Of a DNA stretch of 64,000 nucleotides, positions 44,228-56,019 are shown piece after piece. The notes beneath the pieces are model-generated. The model did not search any database. It was not told the origin of the DNA and saw only the letters and a program-made list of their open reading frames with translations. The stretch covers positions 506,001 through 570,000 of the forward strand of contig JAZAYU010000035.1 in the NCBI GenBank assembly GCA_038501625.1. Reading direction: 5' to 3'. Origin of the DNA: Corbicula japonica. Its lineage: Eukaryota > Mollusca > Bivalvia > Venerida > Cyrenidae. Every line of letters begins with the position of its first letter. The first letter of the stretch is position 1. Both the position numbers and the translations under genes were made by a program.

Positions 44228-44423
44228 TTAACCCTCTTCTCCATATTTATGTGTTTTAACCATGCCTTCTGAACAGGATCTGCACTGTTTGCTTTTTTGA
44301 CAGAAATAACCGAATGAATAAACAAGCAAACAGTGTAGACCCTAATCAGACAGCACAATGGGCCAGCTGATCTGGATCTACACTGTTTGCCCACACAATA
44401 AAGGTGTATCTATGGAGGGTTAA
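44228..44423. mobile_element. Family A copy, TTAA-flanked, shortened
   Basis: TTAACCCTCTTCTCCATA at 44228; TATGGAGGGTTAA ends at 44423. The left half has lost one arm, and the right tip lost the GAAA of GGAGGAAAGGG. Confidence 0.85.
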
Positions 44424-44570
44424 GTACATCTGTAACACATAAACTGAGTTTGTGACATAACTAAGTTTCACCAAAATTAATGTACCAAATCTGTGACATA
44501 TAAACTGAGCAAGTGCTAGTAACAGACAAATTTAGGCTGTAAAGGATGAATGAAGTCTGTAACAGATGAA
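44424..44570. repeat. Short-unit minisatellite, left part
   Basis: CTGTGACATATAAACTGAG-type units recur about every 45-60 bp (44431, 44452, 44490 and on). The same unit continues right of the big element, at 47189-47235. Confidence 0.65.
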
Positions 44571-45182
44571 ACTAGAGCTATCACTGAAGGTGATTAATAT
44601 CCCCCCAATACTGCTTTGTCAGAGTATACAGAAATGATGTTTGCATCTTTCATGGGTGAAAGTTGAAAAATAATTGAAATCCTGAAAATTTGCTGGGGGT
44701 CCAGGGGGCCGCTAGGGCTCCGGTAGGTCCAAGCAAAGCCCTGGTGGGGGACAAGGGGGTCAAAGCCCCCCGAAGCTTCTGGAAGATAGCAATTTATATA
44801 CCATTTTCCTGCCATTTCTTAAGTGCATTTGAGCTTTTTTGAAACACAAAATTAAGACATCTGGAGGCATGGGTTTATCATTTATTGTCATTTATCTTAA
44901 TCAACTATGCCTCTCAATTCAGTGAAAATTCTCCATAAACAAAAATTATAGAACTTCAAGAATATTTTCAATAATTATGAAATTGACGGTAGTTGTTTAT
45001 TTCTGCTGTTGTTTGTTGTTTTTTTTATAATAAATATCTCCAATACAAAGTGTGTACATAATTTTTGCGCATTTTAGTTTCCAAAGTACATCATTGGACG
45101 GCATATTCTGATGTAGACCTACTTTCATTTTGTGTAATCCGAGATTAAATTTTCTCGCGGCATAACAATTTTAGAAAATCAA

Positions 45183-45664
45183 ACGTAGGACTATATCCGC
45201 CTACCGATACAAGGCCATTTCAGTTGCATGATAATTACATACATATTACTTACTACGCCGTCTCTGCGTAAGAAAAAAAACAATCGAGCATCTTCTGAGT
45301 ATTGTTTTACAATCTGTATTTAATTTTACGCACACAGCTACACGACCTTCACCCGGGCACATGTTGTTATTCTTCTGAGAGGGATAAGAATAATGACGTC
45401 ATTTGGAGAGCTAATGCTAACGAAACCAATTGTAGGACTATATCTGCCTACCGATACAAGTCCATTTCAGTTGCATGATAATTACATACATATTACTTAC
45501 TACGCTGTCTCTGTGTCAGAAAAAAAACAATCGAGCATCTTCTGAGTATTTTTTTTACAATCTGTTGATACGCACACAGCTACTCGACCTTCACCCAGGC
45601 ACATGTTGTTATTCTTCCGAGAGGGATAAGAATAATGATGTCATTTGGTGAGCTATTGCTAACA
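45183..45664. repeat. Direct duplication of about 245 bp
   Basis: TAGGACTATATCnGCCTACCGATACAAG starts at about 45186 and again at about 45433. Both copies end in GAGAGGGATAAGAATAATGAnGTCATTTGGnGAGCTA. A few indels separate them. Confidence 0.88.
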
Positions 45665-45689
45665 CCACGTGCGTGTAAAGCAAAAGTTG

Positions 45690-47115
45690 TGTTTAAAAAT
45701 AGCGACTTGGGTTTTCACCGGATGTAAACAAAACTGTAAAAGTAGTTGACGTCACAAGGTTTTGTTGAATCATGCTCCCCTTCTAAAAAATAATGGACTG
45801 ATCCGAATGAAAAAAAAATATGTCATGGAAATCTAATCACAAACGTATGTTAAAAGTTTGAAAACTGGAGAAGTAGTTTGTGTCATAAGATTTTGTTAAA
45901 TAATGCTCCCCTCCAACCAAAAATGGACTGATCCATAAAAAATATGTCACTAACATGCGCACTTCATGCAGAACATATGATTTCAGTTTCAAGTCGATAT
46001 CATTCTTGAACACTGTAGAAGTCTGCATAACACGATACTGGAGATGTAGTTTGCATCATAAGATTTTAAATAAAAGATTTTGTTAAATAATGCTCACCTG
46101 CAAAAAATAATGGACTAATCCACAAAAAAAATATGTGGCTGACATACACACTTCATGCAGAACATATGACTGGTTTCAAGTCGATATCTTGAAAACTGTA
46201 GAAGTTTGCATAACACGATTTTTAAGATATTGTTCAATAATGCTCCCCTCCAAAAAATAATGGAATGATCCACAAAAAATATGTCGCTTACATGCGCACT
46301 TCATGCAGAACATACAATTTTAGTTTAAAGTCTTATATCTTGAAAACTGTAGAAGTCTGCATAACACGATTTTGTTAAATCATATCCCCTGCAAAAAACA
46401 ATGGACTGATCCACACGAAAAATATGTCACGCATATCTACACTTCATGCCGAACACATGTTTAAAGTTTCAAGTCAATATCTTAAAAACTGTAGAAGTAG
46501 TTCGCGTCACAAGATTTTGTTAAATCGTGCTCCCTCCGAAAAATAATGGACTGATCCACATGAGAAAAAAATAGTTCGCGCAAATGTACTCACCAACATA
46601 TGTTAAAGTTTCAAGTTGATATCTTGAAAACTGTTGACGTAGTAAGTTTAGAAGTTTGCATAATACGATTTTGTTAAATCATGTCCCCTGCAAAAAATAA
46701 TGGACTAATCCACACGAAAAATATGTCACGCACATCTACACTTCATGCCGAACATATGTGTCAAGTTTCAAGTCAATATCTTAAAAACTGTAGAAGTAGT
46801 TCGCATCACAAGATTTAGAAGTTTGCATAACACGATTTTGTTAAATCATGTCCCCTGCAAAAAATAATGGACTAATCCACACGAAAAATATGTCACGCAC
46901 ATCTACACTTCATGCCGAACATATGTATCAAGTTTCAAGTCAATATCTTAAAAACTGTAGAAGTAGTACGCGTCACAAGATTTTGTTAAATCGTGCTCCC
47001 CTCCGAAAAATAATGGACTAATCCACATGAGAAAAAAAATAGTTCGCGCAAATGTACTCACGAACATATGTTTAAAGTTTCAAGTCGATATCTTGAAAAC
47101 TGTTGACGCTGTAAG
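45690..47115. repeat. Tandem array, units about 150-180 bp
   Basis: About eight units share ACGATTTTGTTAAATCATG, CAAAAAATAATGGACTnATCCACA, ACTTCATGCnGAACATATG and CAAGTCnATATCTTnAAAACTGTAGAAG. Units at 46650-47000 are nearly identical (recent duplication); those before 46300 are diverged. Confidence 0.88.
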
Positions 47116-47188
47116 TGCCACAGACAGACCGCCCAACCGACCGGATGATGACTCCTATATACCCCCTATACTTCGTATGCAGGGGTAT

Positions 47189-47235
47189 AATAAATCTGTG
47201 ACATATAAACTAAGTCTGTCACATTATAAACTATT
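47189..47235. repeat. Short-unit minisatellite, right part
   Basis: AATCTGTGACATATAAACTAAG and TCTGTCACATTATAAACTA continue the array interrupted at 44570. Confidence 0.65.
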
Positions 47236-47466
47236 AACTATTTTCAACAGATTCCTTCCCATTCAAAAAGCAAATGTGATTTTTTCCATTTTCTGCAGAA
47301 AAAGTACCAATTCACAAAATAAAATCAGATCTTACCTTGGTATACCAAGCCTCTCTACACTATATGTACGCTGTCTGCCCCCACAACACAACATAATATT
47401 ACCATAATCCTATCAGCTTTACATGTCACTTACCTGAAATAGATAAAAACCGGAACTTTCTATTAA

Positions 47467-47696
47467 TTAACCCTTTCCTCCATATATAAGCATTTTTACG
47501 CATGTGCGACCAGTGTAGATCCAGATCAGCCAGCACATCCATGCCGTCTGATCAGAATCTGCACTGGTTGCATTTTGGTCAGAGATAATCTAACATATCA
47601 TAAAAACAAACAGTTTAGATCCTGATCAGAGGGCCTCACAATTAAGGTGTATCTTCGCCCTCACAATTAAGGTAAATCTATGGAGGAAAGGGTTAA
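47467..47696. mobile_element. Family A copy with a short internal duplication
   Basis: TTAACCCTTTCCTCCATATATAAGC at 47467; GGAGGAAAGGGTTAA ends at 47696. CTCACAATTAAGGT occurs twice near the right end (about 47634 and 47660). Confidence 0.9.
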
Positions 47697-48468
47697 AACA
47701 CTATTTAAAATTTTCACTATTAACGATTACATCCATTTTGAATACTGTATTCCCTGAGAAACATCAAACAACAAAACTGGTAACCTGAGTAAAAATAAAT
47801 CTGTTGTTTTTTTCTTGAAAAAGAAAAAGCGTTTGAAAGTTTGAAATTAAAGAGTGAGAATTGTAAATAGTGTTTTAACTGACTTCCCTTTAGGAAGATT
47901 GTTTTCATTGTGCTCTTTATTAAAATCATCTAAAACTAACAAAAGAAAGCACTTTGCTCGTATTTTTGATTGATGCCTTCATGATTGAGCTCTTTGTTTC
48001 AGGCATTGTAACAATTAACACATGAACATTTTTCAGATGTAGGTTAGAGGACTATTAATGTTAACACAACCTAGTTCATGATCTCAATAGATGTGCTTAC
48101 TCGGCAAACAGGTCCAAGATTTATTAAGTCATGACCAGAATTCAATCCTATGACATGTTTGCACCCTTTTCCATTTCTCTCCATTCATCACCCTTGGTCA
48201 CTTATCAACCAAACACTAAATTGTAAACAAAAACATTTTATATGCTAAAACATCATTTTTAGTATGATATACTTCTTTTTTGGGACTTAATTATATAATT
48301 CTGAGTGATTACTGTTGTGTTATGTTTTCATGTAAACCAGTCAATTTTTTTATCACAGAAAGAAAGGTTGGAAAAATGTTATGTATTTTTTGTTAATAGG
48401 TGGAATAACTTGTTTGTTGAGCAAATGTCATTGGCTGATCATGAAGAAGAAAAATCTTCATTTAAAAT
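47697..48468. other. Non-coding stretch, no recognised content
   Basis: AT-rich. No gene or repeat family supported. Confidence 0.4.
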
Positions 48469-48700
48469 TTTTATATATGTGCATTTTTACGCATATGTAA
48501 CCAGTGTAGATGCAGATCAGCCTACACATTCGTGCCGTCTGATCAGGATCTGCACTGGTCGCTTTTTGGTCATAAATAACCAAATAAATCAAATAGTGAA
48601 CAGTGCAGATCCTGATCAGATGGAATTTATGTGTCAGCTGATCTGGATCTACACTGTTCGCCCATGCCATAAAGGTGTGTCTAAGGAGGAAAGGGATAAA
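48469..48700. mobile_element. Family A copy, left tip lost
   Basis: TATATATGTGCATTTTTACGC...CTAAGGAGGAAAGGGATAA with all inner motifs. Confidence 0.88.
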
Positions 48701-48828
48701 ACAGATAATATTTGAAACGATTTCATTTAAAAATAGCCCATATCCATAAAACATGGAAATGTCAAGCAATAAGAAAACCCCAAGTATTTTCATTATCCCT
48801 ATCTGTCCTGGAGGTTTCGAAGTTCACT

Positions 48829-49037
48829 TTAACCCTTTCCTGTATAGATACACTTTTATTGCTAGGGGCGAACAGTTTGATCAGGATCTAAACTGTTTGC
48901 GTTTTGATTCATTAGGTTACTTCTGACCAAAATGCGACCAGTGCAGATCCTGATCAGATGGCACGGATGTGCCGGCTGATCTGGATCTACACTGGTCGCA
49001 CATGCGTAAAAATGCGTAACTATACAGGAAAGGGTAA
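48829..49037. mobile_element. Family A copy, reversed orientation
   Basis: TTAACCCTTTCCTGTATAGATAC...ATACAGGAAAGGGTAAA. Tip changes TCCTGTATA and TATACAGGA are complementary, so the two ends changed together. Confidence 0.88.
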
Positions 49038-49072
49038 ACGCTTTATTCCACATTATACAGGAGCTACACATG

Positions 49073-49264
49073 CTAAATCAGGGTGGAACCTCTGTGCCTT
49101 CTGAGCTGGATCTACACTGGATGATTACTGGTCAGAAATAATCTATTAAATCTAAAAGCAAATCTAAAAGCAAATAGAGAAGATTCTGATCAGACATCAC
49201 ATGTGCTGGACCTACACTATTCGCCCACGGATAACAGCCATATCCCATGGATTAAAGAGTTAAA
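49073..49264. mobile_element. Family A copy, diverged
   Basis: GGGTGGAACCTCTGTGCC...GGTCAGAAATAATCTATTAAATC (with ATCTAAAAGCAA repeated) ...CCATGGATTAAAGAGTTAA. Confidence 0.72.
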
Positions 49265-50483
49265 ATGTTTAACTTGGGTTAAGTGAAAAGCTGAAATTTG
49301 AATATGGAACAATTGTTGATTAATCTCATTTCTGATTATGGCGATAAACTTACATACAAGTATGAAAGATAATATTTTAATGTTGACATCATTATCGTTA
49401 CATACTTTAGCACGGCAGATTTATAAAATTTACATTATAGTACATTTTCAGCATGTACATTGGTCACAGAGCAAATGTATTATAAACTTGAATGCAAGAC
49501 TGACCACTCAAGTTTGACCTTGACCTTAAAGCAACTAAACATTTTTAAATTTTGTGCTTAATTGTTTCGAACTGGTTCCACCTAAAACCATGTAATAAAC
49601 AACAGGATGATGAAAGCACTAAGTAAAACAATTACCCTTTTCTATTAACAGAAGGTTGCACCCTTCAGAGACAAAAAAAGGTTTACCTATATGATAACCT
49701 AGTATCCATATTTCTCATCCTGCAAATGAGTTCTTTAGCACCAGCTGTCTAATGCTTAGCTTTAAAGAACATCAAGTCACAGATTATGTCCACAAGCAGT
49801 GTAGGCAAGCAGTGACACTTGGAACCACATTTTGCAGAATTTATTCATTTCTCAAGAACCGCAGTTAGTATTATAAAAATGGTTTCATATGTAACACAGC
49901 ATTCCCTCCTATCCCTTATATGACTATTGCATGATCATATTTATCATATTTAATAATAATTATATGAATTTTATCATATTTCATATTAAATATCAATATC
50001 TATAAATTTCATAAATTTGCACAAAATCTGAAACTTATGAAAACTGTGACATAATTGTATAGTTATTCTCACAATGGGTGGGCGTTATACAGCGGTAAAT
50101 TTATTGCAGTATATTTACCAAGCGGTACAATATTGCGATTTGATATCCAAATGAATATATTTGTTAGATTGTATGAAACCTAATTAATAATCGATTTGTC
50201 AAGATCAGCAGTGAGTATTAAAAAGTGGTTACATATGTGACATAGTATTCCCTACCCATAATATGATTATTGCATAATCGTATTTAACATATTTACTTTG
50301 CAGACACTGATGTCAGCTTACAATCAGTAATTATAAAAGCAAATTACCAGAAGTGATAACTGGCATGCTACTAAATAAAGCCTGAAGTTCAAATGCTAAA
50401 AGCCTTTTCCGATATCACACAAAAGTGCTTCCCTTCAAGACAAAATTAATATCTGCTAACTGATTGAAGATGCTCATTAACCT
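49265..50483. other. AT-rich stretch with an 85-bp direct duplication
   Basis: 49867-49950 and 50214-50297 are imperfect copies (ACATATGTnACAnAGnATTCCC...GATTATTGCATnATC...). No gene seen. Confidence 0.5.
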
Positions 50484-50646
50484 GATGCTTGCTTTAAAAC
50501 TGAGATTGGAAACCAGTCTCAAATCTCAAGCAGCTGATTGGCTGAAATGGTGACTGGTCACCATTTCAGCCAATCAGATGCTTGAGATTTGAGACTGGTT
50601 TCCATCGTCAGTTTTATAACCTTCAGCCTAGATGCTTGCCTTAAAA
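50484..50646. mobile_element. Family B copy with flanking direct repeats
   Basis: The palindrome spans about 50494-50630 (CTGAGATTGGAAACC...TATAACCTTCAGCC). GATGCTTGCTTTAAAA at 50484-50499 and GATGCTTGCCTTAAAA at 50631-50646 flank it, 15 of 16 identical. This is the clearest candidate target-site duplication for the family, although the left one overlaps the element's own TAAAACTGAG. Confidence 0.88.
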
Positions 50647-51280
50647 GTGTAATGGACTCTTCAGTCTTGGAGTTTTGATTTGTTCATTTATGGAAAATAG
50701 GGGTGTTTTGTTGTAATTTTTGTTCACCAGACATCATGCGAGATAGTATACTTGAGTGGAATTGAAAGACCTCATTCTTCACCTTGCACAAAAGGTGATG
50801 CATGAGGATTTCTTCCAAAATTTGAAAATTGTAGGTGGAAGTAATCAGACAAAATGCATGATTCTGTCATCACACCAACAGGTTTTTTGTTGCATGATAT
50901 TGGATTTCAGCAGCAGTGGTATTATATTACTCAAATATGTATTGTTCTCTGATTAAAGCATGTTCCTCGGAGAATGTCAAAAGGATTTTCAGAAATCCCT
51001 AAATATCAATAATCCATTTAACTCTTTGCTGCCTCAGTTATGAAAACAATAATGTTTTTAGTCAATACTTAAGTAAAATTCTGATAGAGACTGCAATCGG
51101 ACTGATCCCGGAGTTCAGTTCATAAAATAAGACCTCAGGGCTCTCATGAATGACTTTGATAAAAAATAGTTTTCCAAAATGGCAGCCATCTATAGGATTC
51201 AAATTTAAAGAGAAGACATCTGGCTATGAAAATATCATATTATTTACACTTTACATCAAATTACATTTAAGTTTCTTAAG
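50647..51280. other. Non-coding stretch, no recognised content
   Basis: No supported gene or repeat family. Confidence 0.4.
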
Positions 51281-51416
51281 GTATTTGGTCAGAAATAACC
51301 TAAGGAATCATAAAGCCAACAGTGCAGATCCTGATCAGATGGCAGGCATGTGTCACTTGATCTGGACCTACTGTTCGCCCACGTAATAAAGTTGTGTCTA
51401 TGGAGGAAAGGGTTAA
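51281..51416. mobile_element. Family A right half only
   Basis: Starts at the central GGTCAGAAATAACCTAAGGAAT and runs to TATGGAGGAAAGGGTTAA; the left half is absent. Confidence 0.85.
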
Positions 51417-51430
51417 GAGAAATCATTCAA

Positions 51431-51660
51431 ACCTTTTATTTCATATGTATGGGTTTTATAGCATGCGCAACCAGTGTAGATCCAGATCAGCTGCCACATT
51501 CATGCTATCTGATCTGGTTCTACAGTTGTCACCTCTTGGTCAGAAATAACCCAATGAATCTAACAGCAAACATTGTAGATCCTGATCAGATGGCAAGGAT
51601 AAGCATGCTGATTTCCATCTACTGTTTGCCCATGCAATAATAACCATATCTTAAGATGTT
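51431..51660. mobile_element. Family A copy, 14 bp from the previous one
   Basis: ATGTATGGGTTTTATAGCATGCGCAACC...GCAATAATAACCATATC, with the right tip worn away. Confidence 0.78.
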
Positions 51661-51795
51661 GTGATGGATTTACTCAGTTGTGTAAGATATTACTAAGAAT
51701 GCTTCTTCCAGGTTCAACCTTTATTTTGACTCTACATAACAAACAATATATATACAGAAGTGACATCACCAAACCCTTGTAAGGGTTAACACGCT

Positions 51796-51893
51796 TAATA
51801 ATGTCTGCTGTACTGTTATAAAAGTTATTCCACGACAGAAATAACATCTGCTGTACCGTTATGAAAGTTATTCCACGACAGATGTAAAGAGTA
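51796..51893. repeat. Tandem duplication of about 50 bp
   Basis: TCTGCTGTACnGTTATnAAAGTTATTCCACGACAGA occurs twice. Confidence 0.85.
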
Positions 51894-52456
51894 AACCCTC
51901 CAGCCCCCTTTGACAGAGAGAGCCTCATGTGGAAGTTTTAACAATAAGAACAATAATTATATTTGTTGTCATTTGAACTATTTTTTTACAAATATTGGGA
52001 ATAACTATATTCTCTGATCTGAATAGTTATTCAAACCTGACTGAACACAGATAAAATTCTTCTGAAGTTTTAAATAAAATGATGCAATTATAACAGAAAG
52101 GTAGTGAAAACAATAAGGTTGAAACATGACTTTGTGGGAAAAAAGCCCATAACATAAAAATCATAAATTCCTCTGTATTGTCAATGTTTTTAAATCAGCG
52201 TGAAAATCCAGTGTTTTAACATTTACTACATATATACTACTCAAAATTCGATAAGGATCACTTATAAGATTTCGTTTATTTCTCACATAAGTTTGAAACG
52301 TTAAAATATTTGCTGTGGTCATGAAAATTCGTTTATTTGACAATAGCTTTGTGCCAGGTATGTCGTTAGAATAATCTAAATGTATGAAAAATCACTTACC
52401 TTGGGTTTACCATTAAGAAGATCTTTAAGAAATAAAAAGTGATCTCTATCAAATTT
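51894..52456. other. Non-coding stretch, no recognised content
   Basis: No gene or repeat family seen. Confidence 0.4.
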
Positions 52457-52703
52457 TAAGTGGTATATATAAGCATCCAAGGTAGATCCAGATCTTCTGG
52501 CACATCCATGCCATATGATCTGGATCAACATGGTTGCATTTTGGTCAGAAATCACCTAATGAATAAAAAAGGGAACAGTTTAGATCCTGATTAGACAGCA
52601 TTGGTGTGCCAGCTGATCTGGATCTAAACTGTTCATCCACGCAATAAAAGTGTATCTATGGAGGAAAGGGATAAAAGGTGTATCTATGGAGTAAAGGGGT
52701 TAA
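52457..52703. mobile_element. Family A copy with duplicated right tip
   Basis: TTTTAAGTGGTATATATAAGC...TATCTATGGAGGAAAGGGATAA, followed at once by AAGGTGTATCTATGGAGTAAAGGGGTTAA, a second right tip of the other subtype. Confidence 0.85.
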
Positions 52704-53386
52704 TATACAAACTATAACGTATAAGTTTAAGAAATTTAGATCAGATTTGGACTTGAAATACTAGATATTTAAATTATCATATACCTTTGAGAACCAATCT
52801 AAATTTCAATGGTAACTACCCATACCCCTTTACCTTACAAATACAGAATAAATATACTTAACGCAAAGAAGTATGACTTTAAACAGCTTACACGTACTTC
52901 GATGATCCGATGACTAAATCCAGTATAACAATATTTAAACCTACATTATTTCAAGCTGTTCACATTAAAAATGTGCAATTAAGGTGTGTTTCGTGTTTAG
53001 TATTATATTCCTGTAGTCACCCTACATGTACATCAAAGCCGTATGCACCCTTACAACTGTGAATAAGAATATATCACTGAATCAAACATAAACTGGGTTT
53101 TGAAATTTAAGACATTTCATTAAAATATTGGATTTTTAGATCAGTTATAAAATGTGTTACAGTATAAAGACAATCTTAAAAATGTAAAAATAAACTTATT
53201 GATAAAAAGTACATGTACAAGATTGCGCAAGTGCAGTTTAAAATAAACTTCAATTTCAAGCAAGCAGAGATAAAATGAAAATTATCATGATTTTACACTG
53301 TTACACATATAAATCACAATCTAAACTAACAGAAATATCACACGATACTGTAAATACAGTACTGTTGTTCAGTGCAAACATTCACA
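52704..53386. other. Non-coding stretch, no recognised content
   Basis: No gene or repeat family seen. Confidence 0.4.
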
Positions 53387-53580
53387 CTTGAATATATGAT
53401 TTAACAAATCTGCAACCAGTGTAAATCCAGATCAGCCAGCACATCTGTGCCATCTTATTTGGATCTTCAATGGTCAGATCTTAGTCAGAAATAACCTAAT
53501 GAATAAAAAGCAAACAGTGGATCTGGATCTACACTGGTCACAAGTGTGAAAACAGATGTATATATGGAGTAAAGGGTTAA
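53387..53580. mobile_element. Family A copy, first of an abutting pair
   Basis: CACTTGAATATATGATTTAAC...TATATGGAGTAAAGGGTTAA; the right half is shortened. Confidence 0.8.
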
Positions 53581-53767
53581 CACCTTCGCTGCACATCCAT
53601 TCCCTCTGATCAGGATCTACACTGTTAACTTTTAGATTCATTAGGTTGTTACTGGCCAAGATGCTTCCATTTGAGATCCAAATTAAATGACAGGGATGTG
53701 CCAGCTGATCTGGATCTAAACTGCTCGCACACACATTATAATGTGTCTATATGTAGTGAAGGGTGAA
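53581..53767. mobile_element. Family A copy, second of an abutting pair
   Basis: Begins CACCTTCGCTGCACATCC immediately after the previous copy's TTAA and ends TATATGTAGTGAAGGGTGAA. Confidence 0.8.
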
Positions 53768-53857
53768 CTGATATTAATCTGTCCATAGAAAATTGAATAA
53801 GGCCTCCTAACATTTGGTAAGGGCAATTTTTATTGCCCATTAGTTTAGCTGCCCTAT

Positions 53858-54023
53858 TTTTTATTTGGATCTCAGCTGTTGGCTTTCAGATTCATTTGGT
53901 TATTTCCAACCAAGAGCCAAACATTGTAGATCCAGATCATATGACAATTGTGGCAGCTGATCAAGATCCAAACTGGTCACCTGTGTAATACAAGGTGTAT
54001 AATTATATGCAGCAAAGGGTTAA
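53858..54023. mobile_element. Family A copy, left part lost
   Basis: TTATTTGGATCTCAGCTGTTGGC...CCAACCAAGAGCCAAAC...ATATGCAGCAAAGGGTTAA. Confidence 0.72.
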
Positions 54024-54710
54024 TATCATTCAAACTGTAATTCATTAAATTTTGGAAACACTTAGGAATTTATTAAATGTGTACGTATATTTATATACAT
54101 TCAGGTGTAATATATTAGAAAGAAGTTGTTTGCATTGATTTATATAACTATTTAGTTCAATAAAACTGACATTATTTCACATTTATGCATGTTCTAATGT
54201 TAGCAGATTTTCATTCACAATTTTAATTTAAGTTTAAGTACTGCAGCACTTATTTAACAATGAAGAAAGCACAACAAGGAAAATTACCATACTCAGTATG
54301 ACTCATGTTTTCCTGCAGTTTCCTCAAAGAAAACATGACCACATATGCATTATTTTATCCCCCACCCCCAGATAAAGCCTTCATCATCTGGCAGTGTCAG
54401 AACACTTGAAAAAAAAGCTATATATATAGCAAACCCTACTATGGTAAAAAAAATACTTGTGTAACAACATTTATTCAGACAGACTGCAAAACAACCAAAA
54501 ATAAACAACATAGAACAGCTTTGTAATCGTTGTCAAGAATTGACCAAGAGGTAGGTATGTATGCCCTTTTATAGTCCAGCTCAACCAGTAGAATTAAAAA
54601 CAAACCCTTCATCTGTTGAATTAATATCATGGACTTGCTTTTTTTATTCATTGCTCATATGTGTTTTTGACAGAAATTGATTAAGTCAATTTATTATCTG
54701 AATAGCAAAC
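54024..54710. other. AT-rich non-coding stretch
   Basis: No gene or repeat supported; a CCCCCACCCCCAG block lies at about 54359. Confidence 0.4.
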
Positions 54711-54906
54711 AGTAACCCATTCCAGGTGTGGACAGTATAGATCCGGATCAGTTGGCACATCTGTGCCTTCTGATAAGGATCTTTACTGTTAACCTCTTGA
54801 TCAGAAATAACCTTATACAATCAAAAAGGGAACTATGTAGAACAGATCACTGATATGCTGGCTTATCTGGATCTACACTGTTTGCCCGTGGATAACTGCT
54901 TTATCA
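54711..54906. mobile_element. Family A copy, right tip lost
   Basis: GTAACCCATTCCAGGTGTGGAC...ATCTGGATCTACACTGTTTGCCCGTGG. It abuts the next copy. Confidence 0.72.
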
Positions 54907-55144
54907 TTAACCCTTTCCTCCATAGACACACCTTTATTGTGTGGGTGAACAGTGTAGATCCAGATCAGCCAGCACATCCATGCCGTCTGATCAGGATCTG
55001 CACTGTTCACTTAATGATTCATAAGGTTATTTCTGACCAAAATGCGACCAGTGCAGATCCTGATCAGACAGCACAATGCTAGCTGATTAGGATTTAACCT
55101 GGTCTCACATTGTAAAAGTGTGTATATATGGAGGAAAGAGTTAA
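54907..55144. mobile_element. Family A copy, complete, TTAA-flanked
   Basis: TTAACCCTTTCCTCCATAGACACACC at 54907; GGAGGAAAGAGTTAA ends at 55144. Confidence 0.9.
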
Positions 55145-55854
55145 AAAGTACATTTGTAAAATACACCATTTTCAAAGTTCTTTGTTGTTTGTGACTAATG
55201 AATATTATAAATGCACATCAAAATCTGGAGGTTCCGAACAATGTGAATGCTACCATAACAGCACAAGGTGAAAATCATTAATTTGATGTAAACAGGATAT
55301 GTTGTTGTGTTGTTGTTGTTTTTTCATAAAACTGAGTGTAAATCACAACTAAATGTGACAAATGAATGTATTAATCAACGTGCACTTGTCAAGTTAAAAT
55401 TACATTCAGTGTGCATACACCTGCCTCATGTATTGTTCTATTACATTAAACAATGATATAACATTAAAATTATCTGTCAAGTTATTATGCATCAAGATTT
55501 GATTATTTTTGGTATTTTTTACAATCAAATGATGATTTCATTAAATTATTTATTACAAAAACATAGATATAAAACATAATTGTTAACTTTAATGCAATAT
55601 ATGTATTAATATTGTTTTCTACAGTACTCTGAACACGATAATTAACAATCAACTGTAATAACATAATAGGTATTCTGTTCTAAAACCGGCTAAATTACCT
55701 GAGGAAAACATTTCTCTATATTTAGAATATATTCTATAAATTGCTTGACAAGTATATCTAAAATTAATATTTTATATTTTATAGTTGAATGTACTTTGCA
55801 TTTAGGCATATTACATTACATTGTTGGTCATCAAAGCTGAATTAAGACTTACAG
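55145..55854. other. AT-rich non-coding stretch
   Basis: A short TTGTTG run lies near 55300-55322. No gene seen. Confidence 0.4.
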
Positions 55855-55995
55855 TGAAACCTCACTATTAAGACCACGGCTGGGACTCGACTTAAGTGGT
55901 CTGTATAGTGGGGTGGTTACAGTGTTAACAGGGACTGAAATAGTGCTCTTATTAGGGGCTGGTCTTAATTTCAAGGTGGTCATGTTGCTGATAAA
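55855..55995. repeat. Family E dispersed repeat
   Basis: GTGAAACCTCACTATTAAGACCACGGCTGGGAC...GTGGTCTGTATAGTGGGGTGG...GGGGCTGGTCTTAATTTCAAGGTGGTC. The phrases TATTAAGACCAC and GTGGTC...TAGTG are internally complementary. A related phrase, GGGCTGGTCTTTA, lies at about 60220. Confidence 0.55.
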
Positions 55996-56019
55996 TATGT
56001 AAAGCTCAGAGTTTATTAA

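Larger units (their letters stand above)
44571..47188. mobile_element. 2.6-kb element with tandem core, in a minisatellite
   Basis: Begins with the small hairpin AGAGCTATCACTGAAGGTGAT and a CCCC-rich block (44690-44775). It ends with ACAGACAGACCGCCCAACCGACCGG and TATACCCCCTATACTTCGTATGCAGGGGTATAA. In between lie a 2 x 245-bp duplication and a long tandem array. The CTGTGACATATAAAC minisatellite is present on both sides, which marks the borders. No intact protein gene. The overall plan matches 8418-10278 and suggests a related Helentron/Pearl-like non-autonomous class, tentatively. Confidence 0.6.

Noticed and set aside
44594..44815. 73-codon minus-strand frame with GGFDPLVPHQG.
   Set aside because: It lies in the C-rich 5' block of the repeat element at 44571-47188 and has no domain. 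Treated as part of the element.
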